From a virus, in the IMG/VR virus record IMGVR_UViG_3300029309_000333, positions 1-24,483 of that record: a stretch of DNA of 24,483 nucleotides; one strand, 5' to 3'. The notes below the pieces were generated by a model. The model was given only the letters and a program-made list of their open reading frames with translations, was not told where the DNA came from and did no database searches. The translations under genes and the position numbers were made by a program. Positions 10,022-16,967 of this stretch are shown here, one piece after another (within the stretch, counting starts at the first letter, position 1; each line of letters starts with the position of its first letter).

Positions 10022-10349
10022 TACTATTTCTCTTTAGCTTTTCTCGTTCTCTTTTTAATTGTTGTTGAGAACTATCAACAGCTCTTGATTCTAAAAATAC
10101 CAGAATCTCTAAAAATAACTCTTTATCTTCAATAGTATCTATTCCATACATATCAAAATAAAAAGGTAAATTTGTAAAGTCTTTTCCTACATATCCTACA
10201 TCTGGATAAACTCTATCACCTAAACTTGAAAATGTATTTATTGCATTTACTGCTATCTCTGGGAAGTCATATTCATCTGGAGGTATTTCCTCTGGATCTG
10301 GTTCTTTTCCCATTTGTTCACACATTTTAAAATAACGCTCTCGCGTCAT
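9990..10349 (-). CDS. Tail assembly chaperone, second component (GT-like)
   Basis: A 119-residue acidic protein opening MTRERYFKMCEQMGKEPDPE, an N-terminus I recognise from small proteins encoded just before tape-measure genes in marine phages. The central part carries a VGKDFTNLPFYFDMYGID stretch; the C-terminal tail is Lys/Arg-rich. By position it is the counterpart of lambda T in the G/GT pair that holds the tape measure during tail assembly. Its frame is +1 relative to the upstream gene and stays open for about 65 nt into that gene's end, so a fused product by frameshifting is possible. It also has its own ATG, preceded by an A-rich run but no clear Shine-Dalgarno sequence. Family assignment is from memory; the chaperone role is inference from context. 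Confidence 0.75.
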   Translation of the reverse strand: MTRERYFKMCEQMGKEPDPEEIPPDEYDFPEIAVNAINTFSSLGDRVYPDVGYVGKDFTNLPFYFDMYGIDTIEDKELFLEILVFLESRAVDSSQQQLKREREKLKRNSSGTRHNQRKV

Positions 10350-10359
10350 TTTTGCATCG

Positions 10360-10812
10360 CTATTCTTGAAGAACTTTTCCAGACGACTTAATAGCTGGCT
10401 TCTTTCCTTTCGTACGAAAGTTATCTAAATCAAAGACTACCTCATTGAGCCATGTATCAAATTCAGTCGATGAGTTTACTAGTGTTTCTGCATTATCCAT
10501 ACTGTAAGGTAATTCTTCTTTTGGATCTTTTCCTTCAATATCCACAAGAATTAACGTTTCTAAATGCTCTAATGTTAAGCCTCTCCAGTTTTTTACTACT
10601 GCTTTTGCAAACTCAACTACAAATTTTTCTTCATCTAAATCTTCCATCGCTTGACGTGTTTTTCTATCAAACTTTGTAGTAGTGCATTTCTTTCTTAGTC
10701 CTTGTATTTCTTTTCTGGAAAGATTTGCTACTTCTACGCTAAAGCCGTCTAATCCTGGAAAGTCAATCCAGGCAGCTTTACTATCTACCATTAACTTTTT
10801 TAGTTCCATCAT
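10360..10812 (-). CDS. Tail assembly chaperone, first component (G-like)
   Basis: A 150-residue soluble protein between the tail tube genes and the tape measure. It opens with a short beta-like region (WIDFPGLDGFSVEVANLSRKE, about residues 15-35) and continues as charged helix; this length and pattern match the first tail assembly chaperone of siphoviruses. Two adjacent ATG codons exist (10812 and 10809). AAGGAA lies upstream, and the second ATG has the better spacing, so the protein may start at MELKK. The C-terminus is Lys-rich (FRTKGKKPAIKSSGKVLQE). The function is inferred from position and size; no catalytic motif is visible. Confidence 0.75.
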   Translation of the reverse strand: MMELKKLMVDSKAAWIDFPGLDGFSVEVANLSRKEIQGLRKKCTTTKFDRKTRQAMEDLDEEKFVVEFAKAVVKNWRGLTLEHLETLILVDIEGKDPKEELPYSMDNAETLVNSSTEFDTWLNEVVFDLDNFRTKGKKPAIKSSGKVLQE

Positions 10813-10818
10813 TGTTCC

Positions 10819-11724
10819 TTATATGTTATTAAATTTAATTATTGTGCCTAAGTCTGTTGGGTTTTGGTTCATTTTCCAGTCATAGGTTTGTTTAAATGCT
10901 TCATCTACAGTTAGTCTATTTGTAAAGGTGCAGTCTTCTATATCAAATTGAAAACCTTTTGTAGATGAAGTTCCTGCCTGTATATCTACAGTTACTCCAG
11001 TCTCCCATTGTTGAAGATCAGAGTTAAAATCGCTAGTTATATATTGCTCTATCGATCCTGACAGTATTCTTTTTTCAAGAGTAAATTGAGAAGGGTACAT
11101 TGAATTAGTTGCATTTGTTACACTCAATGCATCATTGACAGTTTGATATGGAATCCACTTTATATTATTTTGTAGTTCCACTTTTACGCTAAAAACGGAT
11201 GCACTTAAAGTAATACTTGCTATTTTCACTAATAAGTGCAATACGTGTAAAGGAGTTCTTGTACTCCTAGTAGGAGTACTTGGTACACTTACACTTGATG
11301 TAATAAGTTTTGCCGCCTGCCCTGTAATTGTCAACTTGAGATTCTCTAATTTCTCAATTATGAACGCCCCATTTGTGATAACACAGGTTTCTAATTTGTA
11401 AGTAGTACCATTATCAAATCTTATAAATAAATCAAATGTATTTAATGTATTTGTACCTGATGCAAAATCAACTAATAAATTAAATATAGTATCAAGATCA
11501 TTTTCATTTAGAGCAGGTATTGTAAATGAAAAATTTGCAGGATTTGCTCTCTTTATGTTTGATGCATCATGTAATTTATGTTGCTCATGCAACGTTTTTT
11601 GCGGATAAGTTGTATCCGTAAAAGTTTGAGTAAATGTTATATCAGGTTCAACATCAAGTATTATTGTACTTCCTGAAAATACTAGGTATACTTCTACTTC
11701 TCTTTTTAAATTATAATTAGCCAT
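10819..11724 (-). CDS. Second tail-tube-like / minor tail protein
   Basis: A 301-residue beta-rich protein between the major tail protein and the tail chaperones. The C-terminal half (RILSGSIEQYITSDF, later FQFDIEDCTFTNRLTVDE) follows the same outline as the end of the upstream major tail protein: an R-x-I-S-G strand, a short helix, then a cysteine-containing strand. Both may therefore have the tail-tube fold, with this one acting as a second tube protein, initiator or tip component. A Ser/Thr/Pro-rich linker (near residues 148-160) splits the two halves. It does not share a coupled junction with the major tail gene; it has its own promoter and a leader with a strong hairpin. The start ATG has only a weak GGGA upstream. 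Confidence 0.7.
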   Translation of the reverse strand: MANYNLKREVEVYLVFSGSTIILDVEPDITFTQTFTDTTYPQKTLHEQHKLHDASNIKRANPANFSFTIPALNENDLDTIFNLLVDFASGTNTLNTFDLFIRFDNGTTYKLETCVITNGAFIIEKLENLKLTITGQAAKLITSSVSVPSTPTRSTRTPLHVLHLLVKIASITLSASVFSVKVELQNNIKWIPYQTVNDALSVTNATNSMYPSQFTLEKRILSGSIEQYITSDFNSDLQQWETGVTVDIQAGTSSTKGFQFDIEDCTFTNRLTVDEAFKQTYDWKMNQNPTDLGTIIKFNNI

Positions 11725-11739
11725 GTTGTCCCGATAGTA

Positions 11740-11764
11740 AAAGGGACTCGAAAAGAGTCCCTTT
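11740..11764 (-). terminator. Strong hairpin after the major tail gene, in the P3 leader
   Basis: A perfect 10-bp inverted repeat, AAAGGGACTC / GAGTCCCTTT, with a 5-nt loop, followed on the minus strand by a short T run. It lies downstream of the major tail gene, so it can act as an intrinsic terminator for that transcript. It also lies about 10 nt after the predicted start point of promoter P3, so every P3 transcript carries it near its 5' end. It could then attenuate P3 or protect the 5' end. The T run is short, so termination may be partial. Confidence 0.7.
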
Positions 11765-11780
11765 AGCTTTTCTATTTCAT

Positions 11781-11827
11781 AGTATAGTTGAAATAACCAA
11801 AAATGTCAAGAACTATTTTTTACAGGT
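11781..11827 (-). promoter_or_regulatory. Sigma70-type phage promoter P3
   Basis: On the minus strand, TTGACA (11804-11809) and TATACT (11781-11786) are separated by 17 bases. An 18-bp block ACCTGTAAAAAATAGTTC (11810-11827) sits immediately upstream, in the same register as at P1 and P2. It lies between the major tail stop codon and the second tail-tube-like gene. The predicted leader is about 50 nt and contains the hairpin at 11740-11764. Confidence 0.88.
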
Positions 11828-11832
11828 ATAGT

Positions 11833-12972
11833 TTAATATGCAGCACCTGTATAAGTAATTGTTGCATCATCTGCACCATCAACAGTTGAGGGCAATGCAT
11901 GGAAATTAGTTTCAAGTGATATAATATCGTCAATAGAATGTGTAGGTATTTCTAAGTGACAAGTAGGTAAGTTAATTGCTACTTTTGGTGCACTTGCTCC
12001 ACCTATTGAAAATGTTAAATCAAAATCATTTGTAATTGTACCATCTGATTCAATTAAGTCTTCAAATAAATCAGCACTTCCAGCACTATGATTTCCTAAA
12101 TAACAAGTGAAAGCTCCGCTTATACTTCTTGTTCCTGTTACGTGAGCAATTGGCTTATTGATTACTCCAAGAGTTTCAGGAGTTAAATAAGTAATGTTAT
12201 TATTAAACTCAATGCTACCGCCAGTCAGTGTTAAAGTATAAGCACTTACAATACTTCCTGTAGCTGTAGCAGAGACAGCTAGAGTAGTAAGTCTATTTCT
12301 AATAAAGTTATTTGTCGAATCAATTGCTTCCGCGATAGTTACAGTTGGTAATGATGCATGATCAGTTATAAGTTTACCAAATCCTGACCAGTTAATTGTT
12401 GCAATTCCATCAATATCAAAGTCAATTGCTGCACTGTTTACTGCACATGCTTCAATTTTGTAAACTTGATGAGTGCTAGCATTATAAGCGCCTTGACCCA
12501 TTACAAAATAAATATTGATTTCTTTTAATGCTGCTACATTTGAGTCACTGAAGTCAAATGCAAGTGCTGAGTTACTTTGAGCAATTCCTGAAGTTGCGTT
12601 CCATGAGCTATTGGAACTGTCTCCTCCCGCAGTAAATGTTCCTGCACTTATTAAAGAAGCCCACATTATTTCTTCAACTGCGTGCATTTGTACTGATGTT
12701 CCATCCCAACCTAATGATGAATCTACTACTGAAATAAAAGGTCTCATGTAAGTTGAAAAACTCCACTCAGCAGGAGCATAAGAATCATTGAACATTCTTC
12801 GACCCCTTCGGCTAGCATTGCCTGATGCTGCTGCCATTTCATTCAAAGTAATCTCAGAGGTATTTGTACCTTGCGAAAAAGAAAACCCATCTAGTACTGG
12901 AATTTCCCAAACAGCTGAGTCTGCTTCCACAAGCACTCTGGTATCTCTGCTAAAAAATAAATTATTCGCCAT
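11833..12972 (-). CDS. Major tail (tube) protein
   Basis: A 379-residue beta-rich protein lying just after the tail terminator gene, the expected place for the tube subunit. The opening (residues 1-45) with WEIPVLDGFSFSQGTNTSEI is typical of phage tail-tube proteins. The C-terminal part has RSISGAFTCYLG and later CHLEIPTHSIDDIISLE, strand patterns I associate with this family. It has a good ribosome binding site (AGGAG seven bases before the ATG), a 61-nt gap upstream and a hairpin downstream, which fits a product needed in hundreds of copies. It is longer than many tube subunits (150-250 residues); the central ~150 residues may form a surface domain. Confidence 0.85.
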   Translation of the reverse strand: MANNLFFSRDTRVLVEADSAVWEIPVLDGFSFSQGTNTSEITLNEMAAASGNASRRGRRMFNDSYAPAEWSFSTYMRPFISVVDSSLGWDGTSVQMHAVEEIMWASLISAGTFTAGGDSSNSSWNATSGIAQSNSALAFDFSDSNVAALKEINIYFVMGQGAYNASTHQVYKIEACAVNSAAIDFDIDGIATINWSGFGKLITDHASLPTVTIAEAIDSTNNFIRNRLTTLAVSATATGSIVSAYTLTLTGGSIEFNNNITYLTPETLGVINKPIAHVTGTRSISGAFTCYLGNHSAGSADLFEDLIESDGTITNDFDLTFSIGGASAPKVAINLPTCHLEIPTHSIDDIISLETNFHALPSTVDGADDATITYTGAAY

Positions 12973-13033
12973 AGTTTTCTCCTATGTATCTTGAAAAGGC
13001 TAGGACGTGAACGTTTGTTCTTGCCTGCATTTT

Positions 13034-13492
13034 CTAGTATCGAACCTCAATGAGCATTTCTCCCACTCCCAAAGGTTCAAGTACACCCTCATCAGTGCTT
13101 ATACTGGTGATTGTGATTTGTTGTGTATTTTGATCTGTATTATTACGATCTTTATACGTTAGTCTTGAATTTTCTTCAATTACTGTTTCGACATCTTCAA
13201 GTAACTCATCAAGTGCTTGAACAGTATCTTCATCTTGAACATAACATCTTACTGTAATTGAAAAGAATCTATCTTTGTATCCTCCTCCTTGGTACTCTCT
13301 AGTTTCAGCTCCTGCATTTAAATGTATTGCAGGAAACTCTTCTACTTCGTCCCAAAATTTTAAACGTGGGGATACGTTTTCATTTACGTTTGTTAAAAAA
13401 TGTCCAGTGCCATCTATGTCTTTTAGTTTATTTACTAGCGCTTCTACAATTCCTAAACGTCTTGTTGTATAAGTTCTTGCGCTTGTAGACAT
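13034..13492 (-). CDS. Tail terminator-like protein
   Basis: A 152-residue alpha/beta protein with an N-terminal helix (RRLGIVEALVNKLKDI), a strand-rich middle (FPAIHLNAGAETREYQGGGY, then FFSITVRCYV), a helix (ALDELLEDVETVIEE) and C-terminal strands ending GEMLIEVRY. This order matches tail terminator proteins of the lambda gpU type, which cap the tail tube and join it to the head. It lies between the neck protein and the major tail protein, as expected. Its start overlaps the upstream stop as TAATG. Assignment is by pattern and position. Confidence 0.75.
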   Translation of the reverse strand: MSTSARTYTTRRLGIVEALVNKLKDIDGTGHFLTNVNENVSPRLKFWDEVEEFPAIHLNAGAETREYQGGGYKDRFFSITVRCYVQDEDTVQALDELLEDVETVIEENSRLTYKDRNNTDQNTQQITITSISTDEGVLEPLGVGEMLIEVRY

Positions 13493-14865
13493 TAAATTCT
13501 CCTAGTAAATAATCTTCCCAGTGCCATTTCGGCCGCTATTTCTCGAATAGATCTATCGATCAATTTTCGAGGATCTCTTTCTGGAGTTGCCCACCGTTCA
13601 TCTCCTCGTCCCATCTCATATACTTGATAAGGATTTTTTCTATAAGTATATCCAACACTTGGATACCCTTTTGGTGTTTGTACTACTTCTGTTACTTTTA
13701 CACTATCTGCAAATCGTCCTGTTCTATTTTGTAGAGCAGGTTGTTGCATATTATCTCTTATTACTCTTGGCAGCTTTTTGTTAATCATAGCTATCATTCT
13801 CAAAAGAGTAGATGCTGGAGAATCTGCTATTTGTTTTTGTTTTGCAGCTTTTCTAACTTTAACTTTAGTATTAAGTTTAGTATTTTTTCCTCGCACTTTT
13901 GCGGCAACTGATAATACTGAACTTGATTTTACATTTTTAATTTTAGCTTTTTTAGAAACTATTGCACCAGGAACTTTTCTAAAAGGATCCATTATTTCAT
14001 TTCTTGCTTTTTTAATCTTTCTAGTTTTTAAAGAATCAGATCCTTGTAAATTTTCTAAGTTTCCTTTAGATTCTAAATAAGCATTTATTTTCTTTCTTAA
14101 ATCTTTACTTCTTAATCCTGATTTTTGTCCCTCGCTTCTATTTTTAGAGGCTGATTCTATTCTTATGATAATCATATCTTGATTATCAACTTTTTTTACC
14201 TCTAAATCTATGTCACACTCTGTTTTTAAAAATAAAATTAAGTCTGTATTATTTATTGTAGATTCAGCTTCAATCTTTGAATCTATTGCTGCCATTATTT
14301 GTTGAGTTTTTTGATCTAAAAATCTTTCAAAAACTCCTGCATCTTTTTGGTGTCCAGCATCAAAAAAGTGCATAATTGATTTTTTCTCTGAACCATCTTT
14401 ATTTGAAATTTTTTCTCTTCCTGTACTTCCAATAAAGTTTTGTAATTCAGTAAACATTTCATTCATTGAGTTTCTATATGCAAAAGTTACTCTTCTAAAT
14501 GCTGTAAAAGGAAGAAACTCTAATTTTTTCTCTCTTAGATAAGCTGGAATTGGTACATCTGTATTATTATCAAAAATTAAAGTAGATTTTCCTCCAGGAC
14601 TTTTTAGTCCTGGCTGTATCTGTTTTAGTTGTTTTATTAATTTATTACCTGCAGCATTTACTATTTTTCTTATTTCTGCTTTTTCACTCTCATCAAAATT
14701 CATTCCATGTCCTTTTGATAATTGTTTTATTGTTTCTGTAAATAAAGTTCTCTTACTAAATACAAAAGTTTGTGGTTGTCTATCTAACTCTTTTCTAAAT
14801 TCATCATAAGTTTCTAGCTCACGTTTAAATTTAGTTAAAAATGTAGCTAAATGTTTTTCTGCCAT
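13492..14865 (-). CDS. Long neck / tail-completion protein with HK97 gp10-like C-terminus
   Basis: A 457-residue basic protein. The last ~100 residues (LPRVIRDNMQQPALQNRTGR, then VGYTYRKNPYQVYEMGRGDE) resemble the small tail-completion/neck proteins of the HK97 gp10 type, normally about 110-150 residues, with the usual N-R-T-G-R-x-x-x-S core. The first ~350 residues are an extension I cannot assign: charged helices, a Lys-rich central segment (about 270-345) and a strand pair near 215-235. It lies between the head-tail connector and the tail terminator, which supports a neck role. Both ends use TAATG overlaps. The extension could be a head-tail adaptor, a decoration domain or an ejected part; I cannot say which. 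Confidence 0.7.
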   Translation of the reverse strand: MAEKHLATFLTKFKRELETYDEFRKELDRQPQTFVFSKRTLFTETIKQLSKGHGMNFDESEKAEIRKIVNAAGNKLIKQLKQIQPGLKSPGGKSTLIFDNNTDVPIPAYLREKKLEFLPFTAFRRVTFAYRNSMNEMFTELQNFIGSTGREKISNKDGSEKKSIMHFFDAGHQKDAGVFERFLDQKTQQIMAAIDSKIEAESTINNTDLILFLKTECDIDLEVKKVDNQDMIIIRIESASKNRSEGQKSGLRSKDLRKKINAYLESKGNLENLQGSDSLKTRKIKKARNEIMDPFRKVPGAIVSKKAKIKNVKSSSVLSVAAKVRGKNTKLNTKVKVRKAAKQKQIADSPASTLLRMIAMINKKLPRVIRDNMQQPALQNRTGRFADSVKVTEVVQTPKGYPSVGYTYRKNPYQVYEMGRGDERWATPERDPRKLIDRSIREIAAEMALGRLFTRRI

Positions 14866-15455
14866 TAGTAAGTTTTATATAAATCCAGAACACGTTTTAT
14901 GTGATCTGGAAAGCCTACATTATCTCTTTGACTAGTAGTAGCACTATTTTGAATACTTGCTCCTGCAATTGTTTGTCTCACTTTGTATTCGTCTTTGTGA
15001 TAGTATCGAATCAAATCAATAACTGCTAACTCTAAATCTGCAGGAGTTGATGCATATCCTGCTTTGTATACAACTTGTACTGCTCCAACTCCGATTGGAA
15101 AATTTTTATGCTTTCCAGTGTCATTAGTTCTTATGATAGTATCAGTATTACTATCTAAAAAGAACTCAAATGCACCCGTAGTAAGTGTAATATAAGATTC
15201 TGAATAACTTGTTCTTTCTTGCACACTTACAATTGAAACAATTGGACTTTCTGTAAGCTGTACAAAAGGTGTTTCAAAATCAATATTAAATGTTTCTGTT
15301 TTATTACTAGAATAAAAATCAATTATAGAATTTCCACAATAAGTTTTTACTAATTGACTTACAGAACTTACAAGAGAAGTAAGTCTTACATCTTCTTTTG
15401 TAGAAGTTATATTTTCTGCATCTTTGTAAGTTTCTAAAGTTATTAAATCAGCCAT
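14865..15455 (-). CDS. Head-tail connector (gp6-like)
   Basis: A 196-residue protein directly after the capsid gene. It begins ADLITLETYKDAENITSTKED followed by a helix with VSSVSQLVKTYCG, the pattern of HK97 gp6 / SPP1 gp15-type connector proteins that bind below the portal. A beta-rich middle is followed by a helix containing LELAVIDLIRYYHKDEYKV, also usual in this family. The family is usually 90-200 residues, so the length is in range. It follows the strong terminator at 15473-15504, so its expression should depend on read-through. The stop overlaps the next start as TAATG. No good Shine-Dalgarno sequence is seen before its ATG. Confidence 0.78.
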   Translation of the reverse strand: MADLITLETYKDAENITSTKEDVRLTSLVSSVSQLVKTYCGNSIIDFYSSNKTETFNIDFETPFVQLTESPIVSIVSVQERTSYSESYITLTTGAFEFFLDSNTDTIIRTNDTGKHKNFPIGVGAVQVVYKAGYASTPADLELAVIDLIRYYHKDEYKVRQTIAGASIQNSATTSQRDNVGFPDHIKRVLDLYKTY

Positions 15456-15472
15456 ATTATAAGTCCATTAGT

Positions 15473-15504
15473 AAAAACTTGTGGGGAGGTTTCCCTCCCC
15501 CAAG
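15473..15504 (-). terminator. Intrinsic terminator after the capsid gene
   Basis: On the minus strand, CTTG GGGGAGG GAAA CCTCCCC A CAAG forms a GC-rich stem with one bulged A and a GAAA loop, followed at once by TTTTT. It is the clearest rho-independent terminator in the window and sits in the 66-nt gap between the capsid and head-tail connector genes. No promoter is visible in that gap, so connector, neck, tail terminator and major tail genes should be made from read-through transcripts. Confidence 0.9.
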
Positions 15505-15521
15505 TAGTATATAAGTACAGA

Positions 15522-16967
15522 TTATGCGTACTCGATTCGTACTGCAGTTGCTTTACCTGAAGCGTTAGCTGCAAGTTGCTCAAATCCTAAGGACTGAGAA
15601 GCTACTATAGCAGTTCTCTGGTTTGCAATCTCTAAATCACTCTGTATACTTACACCACGTAGACGTGGAATTACAAAGTTAGAGGTATTTACAAGTAGTG
15701 CTGCAGTTGTAGTCTCTGCTCCTGATGCTCCCAACTTATTAGCTAAGAACTCACTCGCAAGAACTGGGACTCCATAAACATATCCGAGAGTACCTGTTAC
15801 ACGTGGGTTTACACCTCGTGTAGCAGCTGCGTCGTTTCCGACCTCTGCGATGTCTGCGAATCCTGCATCATCCATCAATCTGTAATACTGATCATATGGT
15901 AAGATCAATGCAAGTTGTGCTGGATCCATTCCATATTTACCCATTTCTTGTCTCAAGCTCAAGATATTTGCTGCAGATACTACATCTGACTCATCAGTTG
16001 CAGATGCATCTTTATCAGCTACTGTTGTTGAATCGGCTGCAAGGAATGAACCTGCACCGTCTGTTCCAGCGCCACCAATTAGACCTGCAATTGAAGAGTT
16101 ACCAACTAAAATAGCAGAGTCAATTGCTCTTGCATGAGCAGTTGCTAATTGTTGAGTAAGCATTGGTAATAAAGATACTATTACTTGCTCATCAGTATCA
16201 GCACCAATAAATGTTCCTGCGATTACTCGCTTTGCATTTAATACTCTCTCTTGAACTGTGTAGTTATTATCTGAGTTGTCTGTCATCATATTTTGTGAGG
16301 CAGTAATACCAGTTGAAGCAAATGTTGCTAAACCTGGCTCTGGTGCAAATGGTAGTACAGTTGCTCCAGATTGTACAGGAATCTCACGGAAAAGTTGAGC
16401 TACTTTATACTGAGCTGATACTTCTGTTTCAAACGCAGTGGTCATAGTAACATCGAGACCTACAGTTGAACCTGCCAATGAAGCAAAATCAACAGTCTTT
16501 TGTTGAAGTTGCTTAGCATAGTCTGTCTCCCATCCTTTTCCAGTTACAGTACCAAGAATCTTCGCTTGAAGAAGTTCTTTACCATGATCTTCAATTCGAC
16601 CGCTTCTGTTGTCAAAAGACTTCTTGCTATTTCTCATAGCTTCGATTTCAGAAGCTTTCTCTTTCAAGTCTTTTTCGTACTTGTCAGTGATTGCTTTGAT
16701 ATCTAGTTCTTTTTGAGCTTCAAAATCTTTTTGAACATCTGCTAGTAACTTTTCAGTACCAGACTCAATTCCAGACTTAACTTTAGACTGGATTTTTTCG
16801 GCTTCAATTGCCTTAGCAGTTTGAGCTTCTTCAGCTGCTTTTGCTTCAGCTTCTTCTGCCGCTTTTTGCTCGGCCGCTTTCATTGCAATTTTAGCAGCAG
16901 TTTCCTCTGCTACTTTTTTAGCAAAAGCTTCCAAGTCGACTTCGGGAGTTTTTGTTTCTTCCGACAT
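15522..16967 (-). CDS. Predicted nested scaffold-capsid product from an internal start
   Basis: In the same frame as the protease-capsid fusion, ATG at 16965-16967 (MSEETKTPEVDL) has AAAGGAGA six bases upstream, better than the site of the full-length gene. It would give a 481-residue protein with no protease domain: scaffold-like coiled coil plus capsid. This resembles nested in-frame scaffold genes such as lambda C/Nu3, but here the nested product includes the capsid itself. It would supply the many capsid copies while keeping protease copies low. The start is seen in sequence; its use is inference. Confidence 0.65.
   Translation of the reverse strand: MSEETKTPEVDLEAFAKKVAEETAAKIAMKAAEQKAAEEAEAKAAEEAQTAKAIEAEKIQSKVKSGIESGTEKLLADVQKDFEAQKELDIKAITDKYEKDLKEKASEIEAMRNSKKSFDNRSGRIEDHGKELLQAKILGTVTGKGWETDYAKQLQQKTVDFASLAGSTVGLDVTMTTAFETEVSAQYKVAQLFREIPVQSGATVLPFAPEPGLATFASTGITASQNMMTDNSDNNYTVQERVLNAKRVIAGTFIGADTDEQVIVSLLPMLTQQLATAHARAIDSAILVGNSSIAGLIGGAGTDGAGSFLAADSTTVADKDASATDESDVVSAANILSLRQEMGKYGMDPAQLALILPYDQYYRLMDDAGFADIAEVGNDAAATRGVNPRVTGTLGYVYGVPVLASEFLANKLGASGAETTTAALLVNTSNFVIPRLRGVSIQSDLEIANQRTAIVASQSLGFEQLAANASGKATAVRIEYA

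Noticed and set aside
12962-13030. 22-codon frame (MQARTNVHVLAFSRY...) spanning the gap before the major tail gene
   Set aside because: It reaches a TAA just inside the next gene, but has no Shine-Dalgarno sequence and no recognisable features; I treat the 61-nt gap as an untranslated leader, although a coupling peptide is not excluded.
15456-15466. TATAAT just before the head-tail connector start
   Set aside because: No TTGACA-like box at 16-18 bp, the upstream side is the terminator T run, and it lacks the conserved block of the four accepted promoters.
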